Shown: in pieces, positions 44,293 through 53,402 of the stretch | Layout of the letters: the number at the start of each line of letters is the position of its first letter | Numbering within the stretch: position 1 is the first letter of the stretch | Assembly: GCF_014218355.1 (NCBI RefSeq) | Contig: NZ_AP023368.1 | Span: forward strand, 3,042,001 to 3,106,000 | DNA: 64,000 nt | Direction of reading: 5' to 3' | Source of the DNA: Anaerocolumna chitinilytica | GTDB lineage: Bacteria; Bacillota; Clostridia; Lachnospirales; Lachnospiraceae | The notes under the pieces: generated by a model | The model's database searches: none | The model's input: only the letters and a program-made list of their open reading frames with translations | Told to the model about the DNA's origin: nothing | Position numbers and translations under genes: made by a program

Positions 44293-44322
44293 TACTGATA
44301 TAGTCCTTCGACTATATCAGTA
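44293..44322 (-). terminator. Hairpin between HD protein and DUF6054 genes
   Basis: TACTGATATAGTC and GACTATATCAGTA form a perfect 13-bp stem with a 4-nt loop. It lies 45 bases after the stop of the gene at 44367 on the minus strand. T-runs are weak, so the terminator role is likely but not certain. Confidence 0.6.
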
Positions 44323-44366
44323 TATCTTTTAGATTGTATTTCCTTATAGAAACCTTATCAGAAAGT

Positions 44367-45404
44367 TTAGTTCATCCCATTATTGACAGTATCACTCTGA
44401 CAAGGATTAGCCGCGTATAGCCATTTATCAAAATCCAGATTTAAAAATGTTTGTATATTCTCATGTATACTATTATCAAGCTCTGAGAGCCTTTTAGCGC
44501 TGTCATTTATTAAAACCAACGGATCGATATACCGCTTTTTGGCTGAAACGTTTACACAGTACCGGTTGGCTGGTTTTTCTGTAGAAGATGCAACTGCTGA
44601 TAATTCAGTATAATTCATCCACATCTTGGATAGTCTTTTATCTTTCATCAGCTTCTTTATTACTTCTTTTTCCGTTAAATAGAAATCTTCTTGCATTATA
44701 ACTCCGCTATTCATAGCAGATCGTATAATATCCGCTAAATATTCCATGGAAAAGCGGTCCTCGTCGGACACAAAAAAATGAGAGTTAAACAATGAAATTT
44801 CTATAAATTCTTTGGCAGCATTAATAGTTCTAAAACCTAATTCTTCGATTCCATGCTCGTTATGAAGGATTGTTATGTCTTTATATAAGCGGTTAAGTGT
44901 TTCCACTTTACAATCAGCCACACAGAACCCATTCCCAAGGGTATATTCCAAGCGGTCTGCAGAAAGCATAGGTGTATCATTATCTGCTATCGGATACTTG
45001 TGATAGTCACTAACATCCGCAATATCTATATGATGTAATCTCAAAAGCTCTGTGATTTCTTTTGAATTTTCTATTATAGATAAGGTCTTATCTTCCGTTG
45101 ATTCCTGCACAAGATGATCACCTTGCAGGAAATCAATTGTATGTGCAAACACAGGTGTTGCTATATCATGGAACAACCCAGCTATAGACTGTCTGATATC
45201 GTGGGTGAAATTCCAAACAATCATTGAAACACCTATACTATGTTTTAGCCTGGAGTATGGAGCACCTGCCTTCCGGTAAATTGGAAAATTAGCATATTCA
45301 CAGCCGCAATGCATACCAACGTCAGATAACCTCTGCATTTCTGTCGTATTTGCAAGTTGTTTTAATAAAACAGGAATTTCTTTCGTATATATTGAAGTAT
45401 ACAT
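44367..45404 (-). CDS. HD-superfamily phosphohydrolase (dGTPase-like)
   Basis: This 345-aa HD protein has RLKHSIGVSMIVWNF (first His), IAGLFHDIATPVFAHTIDF (HD pair) and SADRLEYTLGNG (final Asp), resembling dNTP triphosphohydrolase/YdhJ-type enzymes. It probably removes phosphates from nucleotides in a metal-dependent way. It is longer than the other two HD genes nearby (216 and 214 aa) and from a different subgroup. Confidence 0.8.
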   Translation of the reverse strand: MYTSIYTKEIPVLLKQLANTTEMQRLSDVGMHCGCEYANFPIYRKAGAPYSRLKHSIGVSMIVWNFTHDIRQSIAGLFHDIATPVFAHTIDFLQGDHLVQESTEDKTLSIIENSKEITELLRLHHIDIADVSDYHKYPIADNDTPMLSADRLEYTLGNGFCVADCKVETLNRLYKDITILHNEHGIEELGFRTINAAKEFIEISLFNSHFFVSDEDRFSMEYLADIIRSAMNSGVIMQEDFYLTEKEVIKKLMKDKRLSKMWMNYTELSAVASSTEKPANRYCVNVSAKKRYIDPLVLINDSAKRLSELDNSIHENIQTFLNLDFDKWLYAANPCQSDTVNNGMN

Positions 45405-45456
45405 TATCCAGGTGCTCCTTCCTCAAAGATTATTAGAACTGTATCTTATATATCTG

Positions 45457-46296
45457 TTAAATCTTTCGCTCCATACAGACGGAATCTGCCATATCCGCAT
45501 ACTGTCCGTAGTTGGGTATTACTTTATATCCTGCTTTTTTATACATATTATAAGCAGCTTCTAATGCTTTGCCAGTTTCTAGAATGCACCATCTATATCC
45601 TTTGATTTTTGCTTTCGCTTCTAATCTCCGAATTAATTCTGAGCCTAAGCCTATTTTTCTATGGGATGCATCTACATAGATTCGTTTTAGTTCTGCATGT
45701 TCTTCGTCATACATTTTAAAAGCGCCACAGGCAACCGGTTTTCCATCCTTATACGCTACAATTACATCATGAATGTTATCTAATTGATTATACTGATGAT
45801 ATTGAACTCTCTGCAGTCGTCCGCCAACAATTTCATCAAGGGTACTATCCAGTCTGCTGCAAAGCATTACAAAATCTGAATCTTGCCCATCTGTGTCCTT
45901 AAATTCTACTTCCGCCAAGTTTAATAATTCTGATCTTTTTTTTCTACTGAATTGATTCGTTACAGCAGCGTAGGCTTCATCAATCATCTGAAATAATACA
46001 TCCATTTCAAGAAAAGCATCCAAATTAACGGTATTCCAAAATGGTTGCTGGACCGGAGGGCAATGATATCCGCGAGTAACAATTTCCGGATAAATCTGAC
46101 GGTAAAAGCTTGCTTTATCCGGCTCACATTTTAATGTTATCTTATAAAACTTTTCTTCTGAATTGAATTGTGCAAAGATTTTCCCCATGACCTTATAGCA
46201 AATAGGATATTCCCCAAATGGCCTTGCTTCATAAGCCCCAGCATGCTTCAAACAGTATTCATTTATTGTTGAAATTACTTTTGTACTATGCTCCAT
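45457..46296 (-). CDS. MmcQ/YjbR-GNAT fusion protein
   Basis: This 279-aa two-domain protein has residues 1-120 of the MmcQ/YjbR fold (EARPFGEYPICYKVMGKIFA, then TVNLD) and residues about 130-279 of a GNAT (RKIGLGSELIRRLEAKAKIK acetyl-CoA loop, NMYKKAGYKVIPNYG). YjbR-like domains bind DNA or small ligands; the GNAT would use acetyl-CoA. The fusion suggests substrate delivery by the first domain. The real substrate is unknown. Confidence 0.75.
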   Translation of the reverse strand: MEHSTKVISTINEYCLKHAGAYEARPFGEYPICYKVMGKIFAQFNSEEKFYKITLKCEPDKASFYRQIYPEIVTRGYHCPPVQQPFWNTVNLDAFLEMDVLFQMIDEAYAAVTNQFSRKKRSELLNLAEVEFKDTDGQDSDFVMLCSRLDSTLDEIVGGRLQRVQYHQYNQLDNIHDVIVAYKDGKPVACGAFKMYDEEHAELKRIYVDASHRKIGLGSELIRRLEAKAKIKGYRWCILETGKALEAAYNMYKKAGYKVIPNYGQYADMADSVCMERKI

Positions 46297-46417
46297 ACGT
46301 TGTCTCCTGTAGTAATAGCATTCGAAACTGTAAAATCTCAGGAATAAAGTTTATTCATATAAGCTTCGATATCCATGTCTTTTAGTTCTCATAATTAAAA
46401 TTGCGACATTTCATTTA

Positions 46418-46762
46418 TTATCGATTTTGAATATAGTTCTCTACCGAATTGCTGCATAACTCCAGAAATGTTTCTTCCCCGATGGTATTTAACTTAAAGA
46501 ACACTGCCTGACTGCCTCCAGAAGTGATAGCGCTTACAAAGAGCTCCTCACCGGCACCTGTTACAGTGACATTCATACTTACACGGTTACCTCCTGTCAT
46601 ACTGTAACGTTCATATACCCGTACAGCCACATTGGCATCACCCATTCTTATATCGCTGCCGTCCTCATAACTTACCGAGGAACTTCCATTCATAATATCA
46701 TTATGCAGCCAATTTAATAATTCATTGAAGTTTCCCTTCAATCTCCGTTCATATTTAGCCAT
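46418..46762 (-). CDS. DUF6054 protein (paralogue of 43879-44223)
   Basis: This is a 114-aa DUF6054 protein with YERRLKGNFNELLNWLHNDI, DGSDIRMGDANVAVRVYERY and GGNRVSMNVTVTGAGEEL. It closely matches the copy at 43879. The two copies flank an HD gene and the MmcQ-GNAT gene. There is no 40-bp tandem repeat at this copy's start. Function unknown. Confidence 0.7.
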   Translation of the reverse strand: MAKYERRLKGNFNELLNWLHNDIMNGSSSVSYEDGSDIRMGDANVAVRVYERYSMTGGNRVSMNVTVTGAGEELFVSAITSGGSQAVFFKLNTIGEETFLELCSNSVENYIQNR

Positions 46763-46814
46763 TCTTTAAATCCTTCCATATAATACTGATGGATATTCTA
46801 AAATCATTATCTAT

Positions 46815-47288
46815 CTATTCCAGAGAGCTCATATTGAATTGATTCAGACAATATATTTCTTCCACATCGTCTCCTTCACCGCAGCTCTCGCCTGTGGAAA
46901 CAAATCCAATCTTCTCATATATATGCTTCCCTCTATTATTATTCGGAGCAGTACTAAGAAATATCTCTGTGCAGTGAAAGCAGTTAAACATAAATTTTAG
47001 AATAGCCCTTAACGCTTCTTTACCATACCCTAATCCTTGGAATTTCTGATCAATCATAAAACGGCATAACTCATATGCTTTCATTTCTTCACTATATCCG
47101 AACATAGTAAATCCAATAAGCAAGTTATCATTTACAATTCCTTTCGTTATCCATCCCTTTTCATAGAAGGACTGAGCAAGAGAAAACGAATTTGATGCTA
47201 CAAAATCTTTCCCTTCCTTCCCAGGGTTTAAACAACATATATTTATCCAGTTATCTGATGTAATATCGATAAGTTCAATCTTAGACAT
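46815..47288 (-). CDS. GNAT N-acetyltransferase (SpeG/BltD-like)
   Basis: This 157-aa acetyltransferase has the pattern of spermidine/spermine acetyltransferases of the BltD group: KIELIDITSDNWINICCLNP, LLIGFTMFGYSEEMKAYELC and the acetyl-CoA loop QGLGYGKEALRAILKFMFN. It could acetylate polyamines or drugs. The substrate is not certain from sequence alone. Confidence 0.75.
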   Translation of the reverse strand: MSKIELIDITSDNWINICCLNPGKEGKDFVASNSFSLAQSFYEKGWITKGIVNDNLLIGFTMFGYSEEMKAYELCRFMIDQKFQGLGYGKEALRAILKFMFNCFHCTEIFLSTAPNNNRGKHIYEKIGFVSTGESCGEGDDVEEIYCLNQFNMSSLE

Positions 47289-47330
47289 ATTATATCCTCG
47301 TAAGGGTAAACCCCTTTCATAAAATAGAAC

Positions 47331-48752
47331 TTAAATTTTGTCAAATACAAGTTCTCGTTCCTGCTCTGACTTAAAATGCATCGTCAGACATTTTCTTTCA
47401 TCACTGAAGATGAATCTTAGCTTTGTATTAACAGGAGTTTCATAGTGCCAGATATTTGTTTCAAATTCTTCCTTCTTCCACTCACCATAGCAAACCGCTC
47501 TATAATAGGAACCTTGTTCCCAAAAGGGCTTAGCCGTCTCCAGCCATTGATTCTGTTTAAAGCGGATTACATATACAGGCTGATGAATTTCATCGCCGTA
47601 AAATGCAACAAGGCATTCTCCATTTTCAAAATCAAAGCTGATTTTCTTTAATTTTAGTTCATTGGATACTTCGGAGGAAAATTTGTAAGCTGCTCTAAAA
47701 GTTGGATAGAGTTCAGCGTTTTCGTTCACCTTTAAGTGTGTCTGCCGTGTTCCAAACTCAACTAATTTATTGTAATCAGCATTTTCTGGTAAGGCCTCAG
47801 TGCCATCCAGCTCCGGAAGAAGGTCACTCCAAATAAGTTTCATAAATTTACCCATATCAACGTTACTGGTTACAGCAATTACGGAATTTTGCTTTGGCAT
47901 AACGATACAATATTGCCCGTACATACCGTCCCCACGATATACACCATCAGGAACGCATCTCCAGAATTGATAGCCATACCCCTGACTCCAATCATTATCA
48001 GCTTCATCGCCGTTATTGATTTGCTTGGAGGTTGCTTCTTCCACCCAGCTCTCAGGTACGAGCTGTTTACCACCAAATTTTCCTTTTTGCAGCAGCATTT
48101 GACCAAATACGGCAATGTCCTCTGTTTTGATATTTAACCCAAAACCGCCAAAAGAAATTCCCAGATTATCTTCATCCCATACAGGGTCGATTCCCAAGGG
48201 CTCAAACAGTCTTGGCATAAGATAATCCACAAGTTTCTGCCCTGTCAGCCTGGTAATGATGGCAGAACACATATATGTAGCAAGGGTATTGTAAAAGAAC
48301 GCACTACCTGGTTCATTTTTTACATGAGAGCTTAAAAAGCCCAATATATTATTCGGTTTTTCGCCCTCCCAATCCCAGTTTTCGTAAGTCATTCCTGTTC
48401 CCATTGTAAGAAGGTTTTTCACAGTCATTCTTTTGATTTTTTCATCAACCTTCTCCCCTAATTCCTTCATTTCATCTGTGAAGATGTCGGCAATCAACGT
48501 TTCGGTGGTTAAGTAACCTTCCTCTATTGCCAATCCGATTGCAATCGATGTAAAGCTCTTGCTAAGAGAAAACAATTGATGCCTGTACTCTGCTCCATAA
48601 GGCTTCCACCAGCAATCAGCTATGTTCTTACCGTTCTTGAGCAGCATAAAAGAATGGACTTCGAAGCCCTGCTCATTTACTTTGTTTAAAAAATTCAATA
48701 TAGCGGATGAAGAAATACCCTGTGACTCCGGTGTGGCTTTTTCAATTCTCAT
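47331..48752 (-). CDS. Beta-lactamase-related serine hydrolase
   Basis: This class C-beta-lactamase-fold hydrolase is about 473 aa long. The start is placed at 48752 (MRIEKATPESQG) because GGAGG lies six bases upstream; the longer frame from 48932 reads into the P-loop gene. The nucleophile motif is SLSK (in LFSLSKSFTSIA), followed by a YNT motif (PGSAFFYNTLAT) and GDGMYGQYCIV in place of the canonical HGG. There is no signal peptide, so it is probably a cytosolic esterase or peptidase. Its C-terminal extra domain (about 350-473) is of unknown role. Confidence 0.8.
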   Translation of the reverse strand: MRIEKATPESQGISSSAILNFLNKVNEQGFEVHSFMLLKNGKNIADCWWKPYGAEYRHQLFSLSKSFTSIAIGLAIEEGYLTTETLIADIFTDEMKELGEKVDEKIKRMTVKNLLTMGTGMTYENWDWEGEKPNNILGFLSSHVKNEPGSAFFYNTLATYMCSAIITRLTGQKLVDYLMPRLFEPLGIDPVWDEDNLGISFGGFGLNIKTEDIAVFGQMLLQKGKFGGKQLVPESWVEEATSKQINNGDEADNDWSQGYGYQFWRCVPDGVYRGDGMYGQYCIVMPKQNSVIAVTSNVDMGKFMKLIWSDLLPELDGTEALPENADYNKLVEFGTRQTHLKVNENAELYPTFRAAYKFSSEVSNELKLKKISFDFENGECLVAFYGDEIHQPVYVIRFKQNQWLETAKPFWEQGSYYRAVCYGEWKKEEFETNIWHYETPVNTKLRFIFSDERKCLTMHFKSEQERELVFDKI

Positions 48753-48786
48753 ATAATACCTCCATATAATCTTTATTTTAATGTAG

Positions 48787-49263
48787 TTATTCCGTAATAT
48801 ATAAATAGTAAAATACTCTTTCACTATTTTCTCTTTGATTGTTCCAGGTCTCTTCAATGGCATTCTTAACATTTTTTGCGTCCTGAAAATTGCTTCCCCT
48901 TTTTTTGCAATGCTCTGCAAGCAGCTCATCACTTATATCAAGATATACAAGCACATCAGAATCTATAAGGATCAGTGAAAACAAAGGATGTCCGGCTTTT
49001 ATTGATACTCTTTCCTTTACAAGCTTTCTTGTAAAATCTCCTATTTCCCTGGTCCAGGGTTTCTGACAGATATATGCTTCCTCTTCCTTCGTCAGTTGCG
49101 GCCATAGTGCCTCATCCATATCCACCGTACCAGGAATTTGCTCCTGTAATGTTGATTTACCACAGCAGGTAGTTCCTAAAACGCAAATCCTCTCATTGGG
49201 ATGTTTCTCAAATATTGCATTCAATGTATTGATTGTTTCAATCGCAGATACTTTTATCGCCAT
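48787..49263 (-). CDS. P-loop NTPase/kinase-like protein (paralogue of 5030-5521)
   Basis: This protein of about 158 aa shares with the gene at 5030 a GTTCCGKST Walker A, the LWPQLTKEE block, the VYLDISDELLAEHCKKRGSN segment and the YYLYITE ending. Alignment supports the start at 49263 (MAIKVS), matching MAGEF of the paralogue. It probably phosphorylates a small molecule or nucleotide. The two copies are 43 kb apart in unrelated neighbourhoods. It is upstream of the serine hydrolase. Confidence 0.65.
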   Translation of the reverse strand: MAIKVSAIETINTLNAIFEKHPNERICVLGTTCCGKSTLQEQIPGTVDMDEALWPQLTKEEEAYICQKPWTREIGDFTRKLVKERVSIKAGHPLFSLILIDSDVLVYLDISDELLAEHCKKRGSNFQDAKNVKNAIEETWNNQRENSERVFYYLYITE

Positions 49264-49305
49264 CTTCTGTAATCCCTTCATATCTTTTCATTAAACACTA
49301 ATTGA

Positions 49306-49920
49306 TTATTCATAATTACCAGCAAATACTATTTTTTCAGATTTGATGTAATCATCTGCAATAATAGCATAATTAACTTTGTCAAACAAACCGTTATTAC
49401 ATTTGCAAGCTTGCCGCATTGTACCTTCATAGGTCAATCCGGCTTTCTGCATAACTTTTCCGGAGGCCATGTTTGGGCCTGCATGATTAGCATATATACG
49501 ATTAAAACCAATCTCATTAAAAAAGAAATCTATAACTGCTTTCACAGCTTCCGTCATAAGCCCTTGATTCCACCAACTACGTCCAAGTTCATAGGCCAGC
49601 TCTATCTGATTTGTATAATCATCAGGATGCATTCCAAAGAACCTGCCGATAACTTGCCCGGTAGCTTTGAGTTCGATAGCCCAACTATACCGATTTGGTC
49701 TTTCGTAAGCACCAAGCCACTTATCAGTAAACATTTCTGCAGTATCTATAACATCCTTGACATTCTGCATAGGTTGATAGGATGTCCATTTCCATACTTC
49801 AAAATCGCTCCAGCAATTATAAAAGATCTGCTCAAGGTCTTCTATGATGAACCGCCTTAAAATAAGCCTCTCTGTTTCAAGCCTTACTGTACCTTTGTGA
49901 TTCATAGTCTTAAACTCCAT
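49306..49920 (-). CDS. RimJ/RimL-type GNAT N-acetyltransferase
   Basis: This protein of about 200 aa starts LETERLILRRFIIEDLEQIF and has ELGRSWWNQGLMTEAVKAVI and IYANHAGPNMASGKVMQKAG, the standard RimJ/RimL order. Related enzymes acetylate ribosomal protein N-termini or antibiotics. ATG 49905 (MNHKG) is an alternative start with GGAG upstream. It is downstream of the MazG-like gene with six bases between them, so the two are probably cotranscribed. Confidence 0.8.
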   Translation of the reverse strand: MEFKTMNHKGTVRLETERLILRRFIIEDLEQIFYNCWSDFEVWKWTSYQPMQNVKDVIDTAEMFTDKWLGAYERPNRYSWAIELKATGQVIGRFFGMHPDDYTNQIELAYELGRSWWNQGLMTEAVKAVIDFFFNEIGFNRIYANHAGPNMASGKVMQKAGLTYEGTMRQACKCNNGLFDKVNYAIIADDYIKSEKIVFAGNYE

Positions 49921-49926
49921 TCCTAT

Positions 49927-50253
49927 TTACCATCGTTTTAGATTTCTTTGATGCTTATCCAAATATATCTTTTCCAATTCCTCCGGCGTGATGTTATAAC
50001 AGAGCATTACATCATTTAAATACATAAAAACATCACACATTTCTTCAATAAAATGATTTCGTACTTCTATGTCCTCAACTATCTTCTTATCTCCATCCTT
50101 TTTAATGATATCTGCGGCTTCTCCAGCTTCAATTATCATCCATAGCAAAGTATCTCTGCCCTTTTCCGGAGATAAACCACCCCATATTTCTTTATATTTT
50201 TCTTGTAATTCTATCTGTATTGCTTGCATTTGCTTAAACCCAAAATCACTCAT
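49927..50253 (-). CDS. MazG-like nucleotide pyrophosphohydrolase
   Basis: This 108-aa protein has the MazG core: MIIEAGEAADIIKK (EAGE-type helix) followed by EEMCDVFMYLNDVM, whose acidic residues bind the metal. Such enzymes hydrolyse NTPs or dUTP to the monophosphate. The length is that of a single MazG half-domain. It is six bases upstream of the RimJ-like GNAT. Confidence 0.8.
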   Translation of the reverse strand: MSDFGFKQMQAIQIELQEKYKEIWGGLSPEKGRDTLLWMIIEAGEAADIIKKDGDKKIVEDIEVRNHFIEEMCDVFMYLNDVMLCYNITPEELEKIYLDKHQRNLKRW

Positions 50254-50291
50254 TGTTCAGCCCCCGCTTTTGTAAGAACATTATTACTAAC

Positions 50292-50930
50292 TTACATCAT
50301 TCGACTTACATGCCTGTTGTTGATTAAGAAAATATCTCCTATGTACGAGGTATTATCTTCTGTGCATATGATAGCACCATCATCACATATTCCGTATAAT
50401 GGGTACTTTTCAGAAAGCATTAACAGTTCTTCTGAGATATTATTGACATCCAGATGTGGTTCAATCGAGAATTCCACTAACCCAAGAGCTTCATATATAT
50501 CAAGTTTGGAATGTCCGCAAGTTACTGAACAAACTGCGGTTTTCGACATATTGATGGAGCCGGCACTCATTCCGATAATCACACCTCTATGTTCTCTTAA
50601 GTAGGGAATCAAACCATAAGCTTTCAGATAAGCATACTGAATAGGTGTATCTCCACCTGCAAGCCAGATTACATCTGCACTTTTTACGATAGCCTGGGCT
50701 GTTTCATCTGTTACCCTGCTGTCTATAACATCTGCCCTTGAAAAATGTATTCCAGCATCCGAAAACATCTTTAAAAAATTTTTACAATACCAATCTGTTT
50801 TTTCATATATATTTTCAAACTCCGATGCTATAAAAGCGAATATCATGTCTGATTTCATAAACGATCTTAGCTGTAATATAAAATCCTTTGGAAATTCATC
50901 GGAAAATCCACTCGTCAGTATCTTGACCAT
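50292..50930 (-). CDS. Peptidase S51-like (PepE/cyanophycinase-type) protein
   Basis: This Ser-hydrolase-like protein of about 212 aa has the nucleophile elbow GMSAGSIN and the downstream FSIEPHLDV His and DDGAIIC region of the S51 family (dipeptidase E). The substrate-side block ADVIWLAGGDTPIQYAYLKA is typical. The start is placed at 50930 (MVKILTS), where AAGGAGG lies eight bases upstream; the longer frame begins at 50978. It probably acts on small Asp-containing peptides. Cytosolic. Confidence 0.8.
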   Translation of the reverse strand: MVKILTSGFSDEFPKDFILQLRSFMKSDMIFAFIASEFENIYEKTDWYCKNFLKMFSDAGIHFSRADVIDSRVTDETAQAIVKSADVIWLAGGDTPIQYAYLKAYGLIPYLREHRGVIIGMSAGSINMSKTAVCSVTCGHSKLDIYEALGLVEFSIEPHLDVNNISEELLMLSEKYPLYGICDDGAIICTEDNTSYIGDIFLINNRHVSRMM

Positions 50931-51031
50931 CAAAACATCCTCCTTAAAACCTCTAGTTGTAAAGATATCCTTGAACATTTATACTACCGCTCATTTATAG
51001 ATTCCCCCATTAAATAGTTGCAGATTAAATA

Positions 51032-52018
51032 TTACTGAAAATAATCCCACTGCTTTATTTGTTTATCATTATACCAGCTTACCGCCTGATTATAAAAAAG
51101 TTTGTACTCTAGTGAAGTTTTTTCACTTGCTGAGTTGTAGCATTTATTTAAATCAATATTGATTGATTTTTGCTCTTTTATATCCAAAGCTGCTTCAAAT
51201 TGTGCGAGGGGCAATAGGGAATCCATTTCCTCAGCCGTTAAGCTTTGATTATTATACCAATCAGAAGCAAAATCAGAGCTTTTATCAAGAAGATACCAAT
51301 TAATCATAGTTTTTTTATTCTGTGGTGTAATATTTATACTTTTACCTTTTTCTAAAATACTCACATTAACGGAAGAAGCTTCTGGAACATCCGAGTTTGT
51401 ATTCGTAAAACTTATCTGAAAAAGATTGTCTCCTGTGATATTAAACAAATCAGAACAGTCATAACTATTGCAGTTTATTTCTGAGCCAGCCGCGTTATGC
51501 AGGCCGAAGGGATAATACCTGGTATACCATACTTGCTCGTTTTTTGCGTTTGTCATCGTACCCACAAAGACAGAAACATCCATATTATCATTTTTAATAG
51601 AACTAACGCTTCCGTTCATATATGTTATTCCGTTTCGGTATGCCTGACTGCCTTCTGCTATAGAGATGTTAAATAATTCCGGTATCCCATCAAAATTCAG
51701 ATCGATCAGCAAGAGATATGGGTCATATAGTGATTTATTATTAACAATATATTCGTAATATGCCTTTATCCAACTCTCATCCGGCTTTGAGGTTGAAGCT
51801 TCTCCGCTTTGCGCCGGAGCATTGGAAGGCTCCATCTTTCCAGGTTCAAGGTTTACTTTGGGAGTGACAGTTTCTGTCGGTTCTGGTGTCATTGTTAATG
51901 TTGGAGCAGTTGTATTGTTTGGTGTATTCTTCTCAGTTTTTTTACATCCCGTAATAGAAAAAACTATTAGAATGATAAGACCAATTATAATAATTGATTT
52001 ATGTTTAATTTTTAACAT
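51032..52018 (-). CDS. Lipoprotein of unknown function
   Basis: This 328-aa lipoprotein starts with a hydrophobic signal (SIIIIGLIILIVFSITGC) whose lipobox ends at the Cys. A Thr/Pro-rich linker (TAPTLTMTPEPTETVTP) follows, then an extracellular alpha/beta domain of unknown family. It would be attached to the outer face of the membrane. The body contains LLIDLNFDGIPELFN, a calcium-binding-like Asp-rich loop. Function unknown. Confidence 0.8.
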   Translation of the reverse strand: MLKIKHKSIIIIGLIILIVFSITGCKKTEKNTPNNTTAPTLTMTPEPTETVTPKVNLEPGKMEPSNAPAQSGEASTSKPDESWIKAYYEYIVNNKSLYDPYLLLIDLNFDGIPELFNISIAEGSQAYRNGITYMNGSVSSIKNDNMDVSVFVGTMTNAKNEQVWYTRYYPFGLHNAAGSEINCNSYDCSDLFNITGDNLFQISFTNTNSDVPEASSVNVSILEKGKSINITPQNKKTMINWYLLDKSSDFASDWYNNQSLTAEEMDSLLPLAQFEAALDIKEQKSINIDLNKCYNSASEKTSLEYKLFYNQAVSWYNDKQIKQWDYFQ

Positions 52019-52067
52019 AGAATCTTCCCCCGATAATACATAACTTCTTTGCTTTGAATTGCGTGAC

Positions 52068-52568
52068 TTACTTGATTTTTTCTTGTAAAACCATATTCAT
52101 TAATTTCAAAGCCATATACTCTCTATAGAAACCTCCATATTTGCACGGTTCAAGAGTTTCATATTCTTTATAGGTTCCAAATACAGAAAAAGCATCTTCG
52201 AGATTTAACCATAACACAACAGCGCCATTTTCCTTTTCTTCTTTTGTTAATTGCCGTTCACCATACTGCTTGATTTTGCACATATAATAATAACCTGTAA
52301 ATTTCCATTCCCCATAAAACTCATCAATTCTAATAATTGGTTCCTTTACAATTACATCACATCCGGTTTCCTCTTTTATTTCACGGATACAGCACTCTTC
52401 AAGAGTTTCACCCTTTTCTAAAGCTCCGCCGGGTATTTGATAAAAGCCTGTATTTTGCTCATAAATAATACATATCTTATTATCTTTTATAAGAAAGCCG
52501 CGGCATCCAATACATTCTTTCGTAAAATTTTCAGAGGAATCTTTACCAATAATTTTATGTGTCAGCAT
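52068..52568 (-). CDS. NUDIX hydrolase
   Basis: This 166-aa NUDIX enzyme has an intact box GALEKGETLEECCIREIKEE followed by TGC. The N-terminal CIGCRGFLIKDNKICII gives the usual entry strand. It hydrolyses a nucleoside diphosphate linked to another moiety; the substrate is unknown. Monocistronic; it lies downstream of the transglutaminase-like gene. Confidence 0.8.
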   Translation of the reverse strand: MLTHKIIGKDSSENFTKECIGCRGFLIKDNKICIIYEQNTGFYQIPGGALEKGETLEECCIREIKEETGCDVIVKEPIIRIDEFYGEWKFTGYYYMCKIKQYGERQLTKEEKENGAVVLWLNLEDAFSVFGTYKEYETLEPCKYGGFYREYMALKLMNMVLQEKIK

Positions 52569-52621
52569 TTCTTTGCTTCTCCTAATTATAAATTTTACGC
52601 TTTAGAAAAACACGATTCTCT

Positions 52622-52660
52622 AAAATTAAGAGCGAATTTTTCAACACAATGCTCTTAAAT
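52622..52660 (-). terminator. Hairpin after the transglutaminase-like gene
   Basis: TTAAGAGC (52626-52633) and GCTCTTAA (52651-52658) pair around a 17-nt loop with TTTT following on the minus strand. A partial direct repeat of the gene's last 30 bases overlaps it (52623-52686). Confidence 0.5.
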
Positions 52661-53355
52661 TAGGAACGAATTTTATCAACATTGCGATTCATAAGTTTGC
52701 GCCCGATATTTCTATAAAACCATTTCTTTAATGGTGACAGCTGTTGCTGATATTGCATAAAGAATTCATCAGGTGAATGAAATACACCAAAATCATGGTT
52801 TATACCCTCTTTTTGAATATACGTATCATTCCCATTCCAGTCCACTTGAGGATTTTGGAAATTATCAGTAGCTGCTCCATATCCGCAAAAGCTTGTTGTA
52901 CAGTCAGAAAACTTATCTTGAAGCCTACTTAAGTATTTACTGTCCAGTATGAATCCCTCTATGTTATACCATTGATCCTGGAATTGAACTTCAACCCAGC
53001 TATGAATAATACTTTGAGGTGCAAGCTTATAAAGTAGACCGGTCATAGCACCCTTTTGCAAACTTTTGTCAATCGTAAAGCCATGAATCCGGCAAGGTAC
53101 TGAAACAGCCCTCAAAAGTGCCATAAATAACGTTCCCTTGGTATTGCATTGTCCATAACCATCCTTTAACACCTCAGAAGCAGAAATGGTATCATCCGTG
53201 TTATAACCAAATCTGATATCATCACGAACATAATTATAGATTTTACGTATTTTTTGAAAATCGTCTTCCTTCGCCCATTGTTTTTCTTCAATCAATCTCT
53301 GTATAGAACTGTGGTGAAAATTCAACATTTCTGTTGCTTGCAAATATTTTGTCAT
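52660..53355 (-). CDS. Transglutaminase-like protein
   Basis: This 231-aa protein has the transglutaminase core: GYGQCNTKGTLFMALLRAVS (nucleophile Cys), IIHSWVEVQFQDQW (His) and NIEGFILDSK (acidic residue region). Such proteins hydrolyse or cross-link peptides. No signal peptide is present, so it is cytosolic unless exported otherwise. The last 30 bases have a near copy immediately downstream. Confidence 0.75.
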   Translation of the reverse strand: MTKYLQATEMLNFHHSSIQRLIEEKQWAKEDDFQKIRKIYNYVRDDIRFGYNTDDTISASEVLKDGYGQCNTKGTLFMALLRAVSVPCRIHGFTIDKSLQKGAMTGLLYKLAPQSIIHSWVEVQFQDQWYNIEGFILDSKYLSRLQDKFSDCTTSFCGYGAATDNFQNPQVDWNGNDTYIQKEGINHDFGVFHSPDEFFMQYQQQLSPLKKWFYRNIGRKLMNRNVDKIRS

Positions 53356-53402
53356 AGTGTAATCCTCCTTTTTTGTTTGATTACACTTTATCAGAATTCA
53401 CC

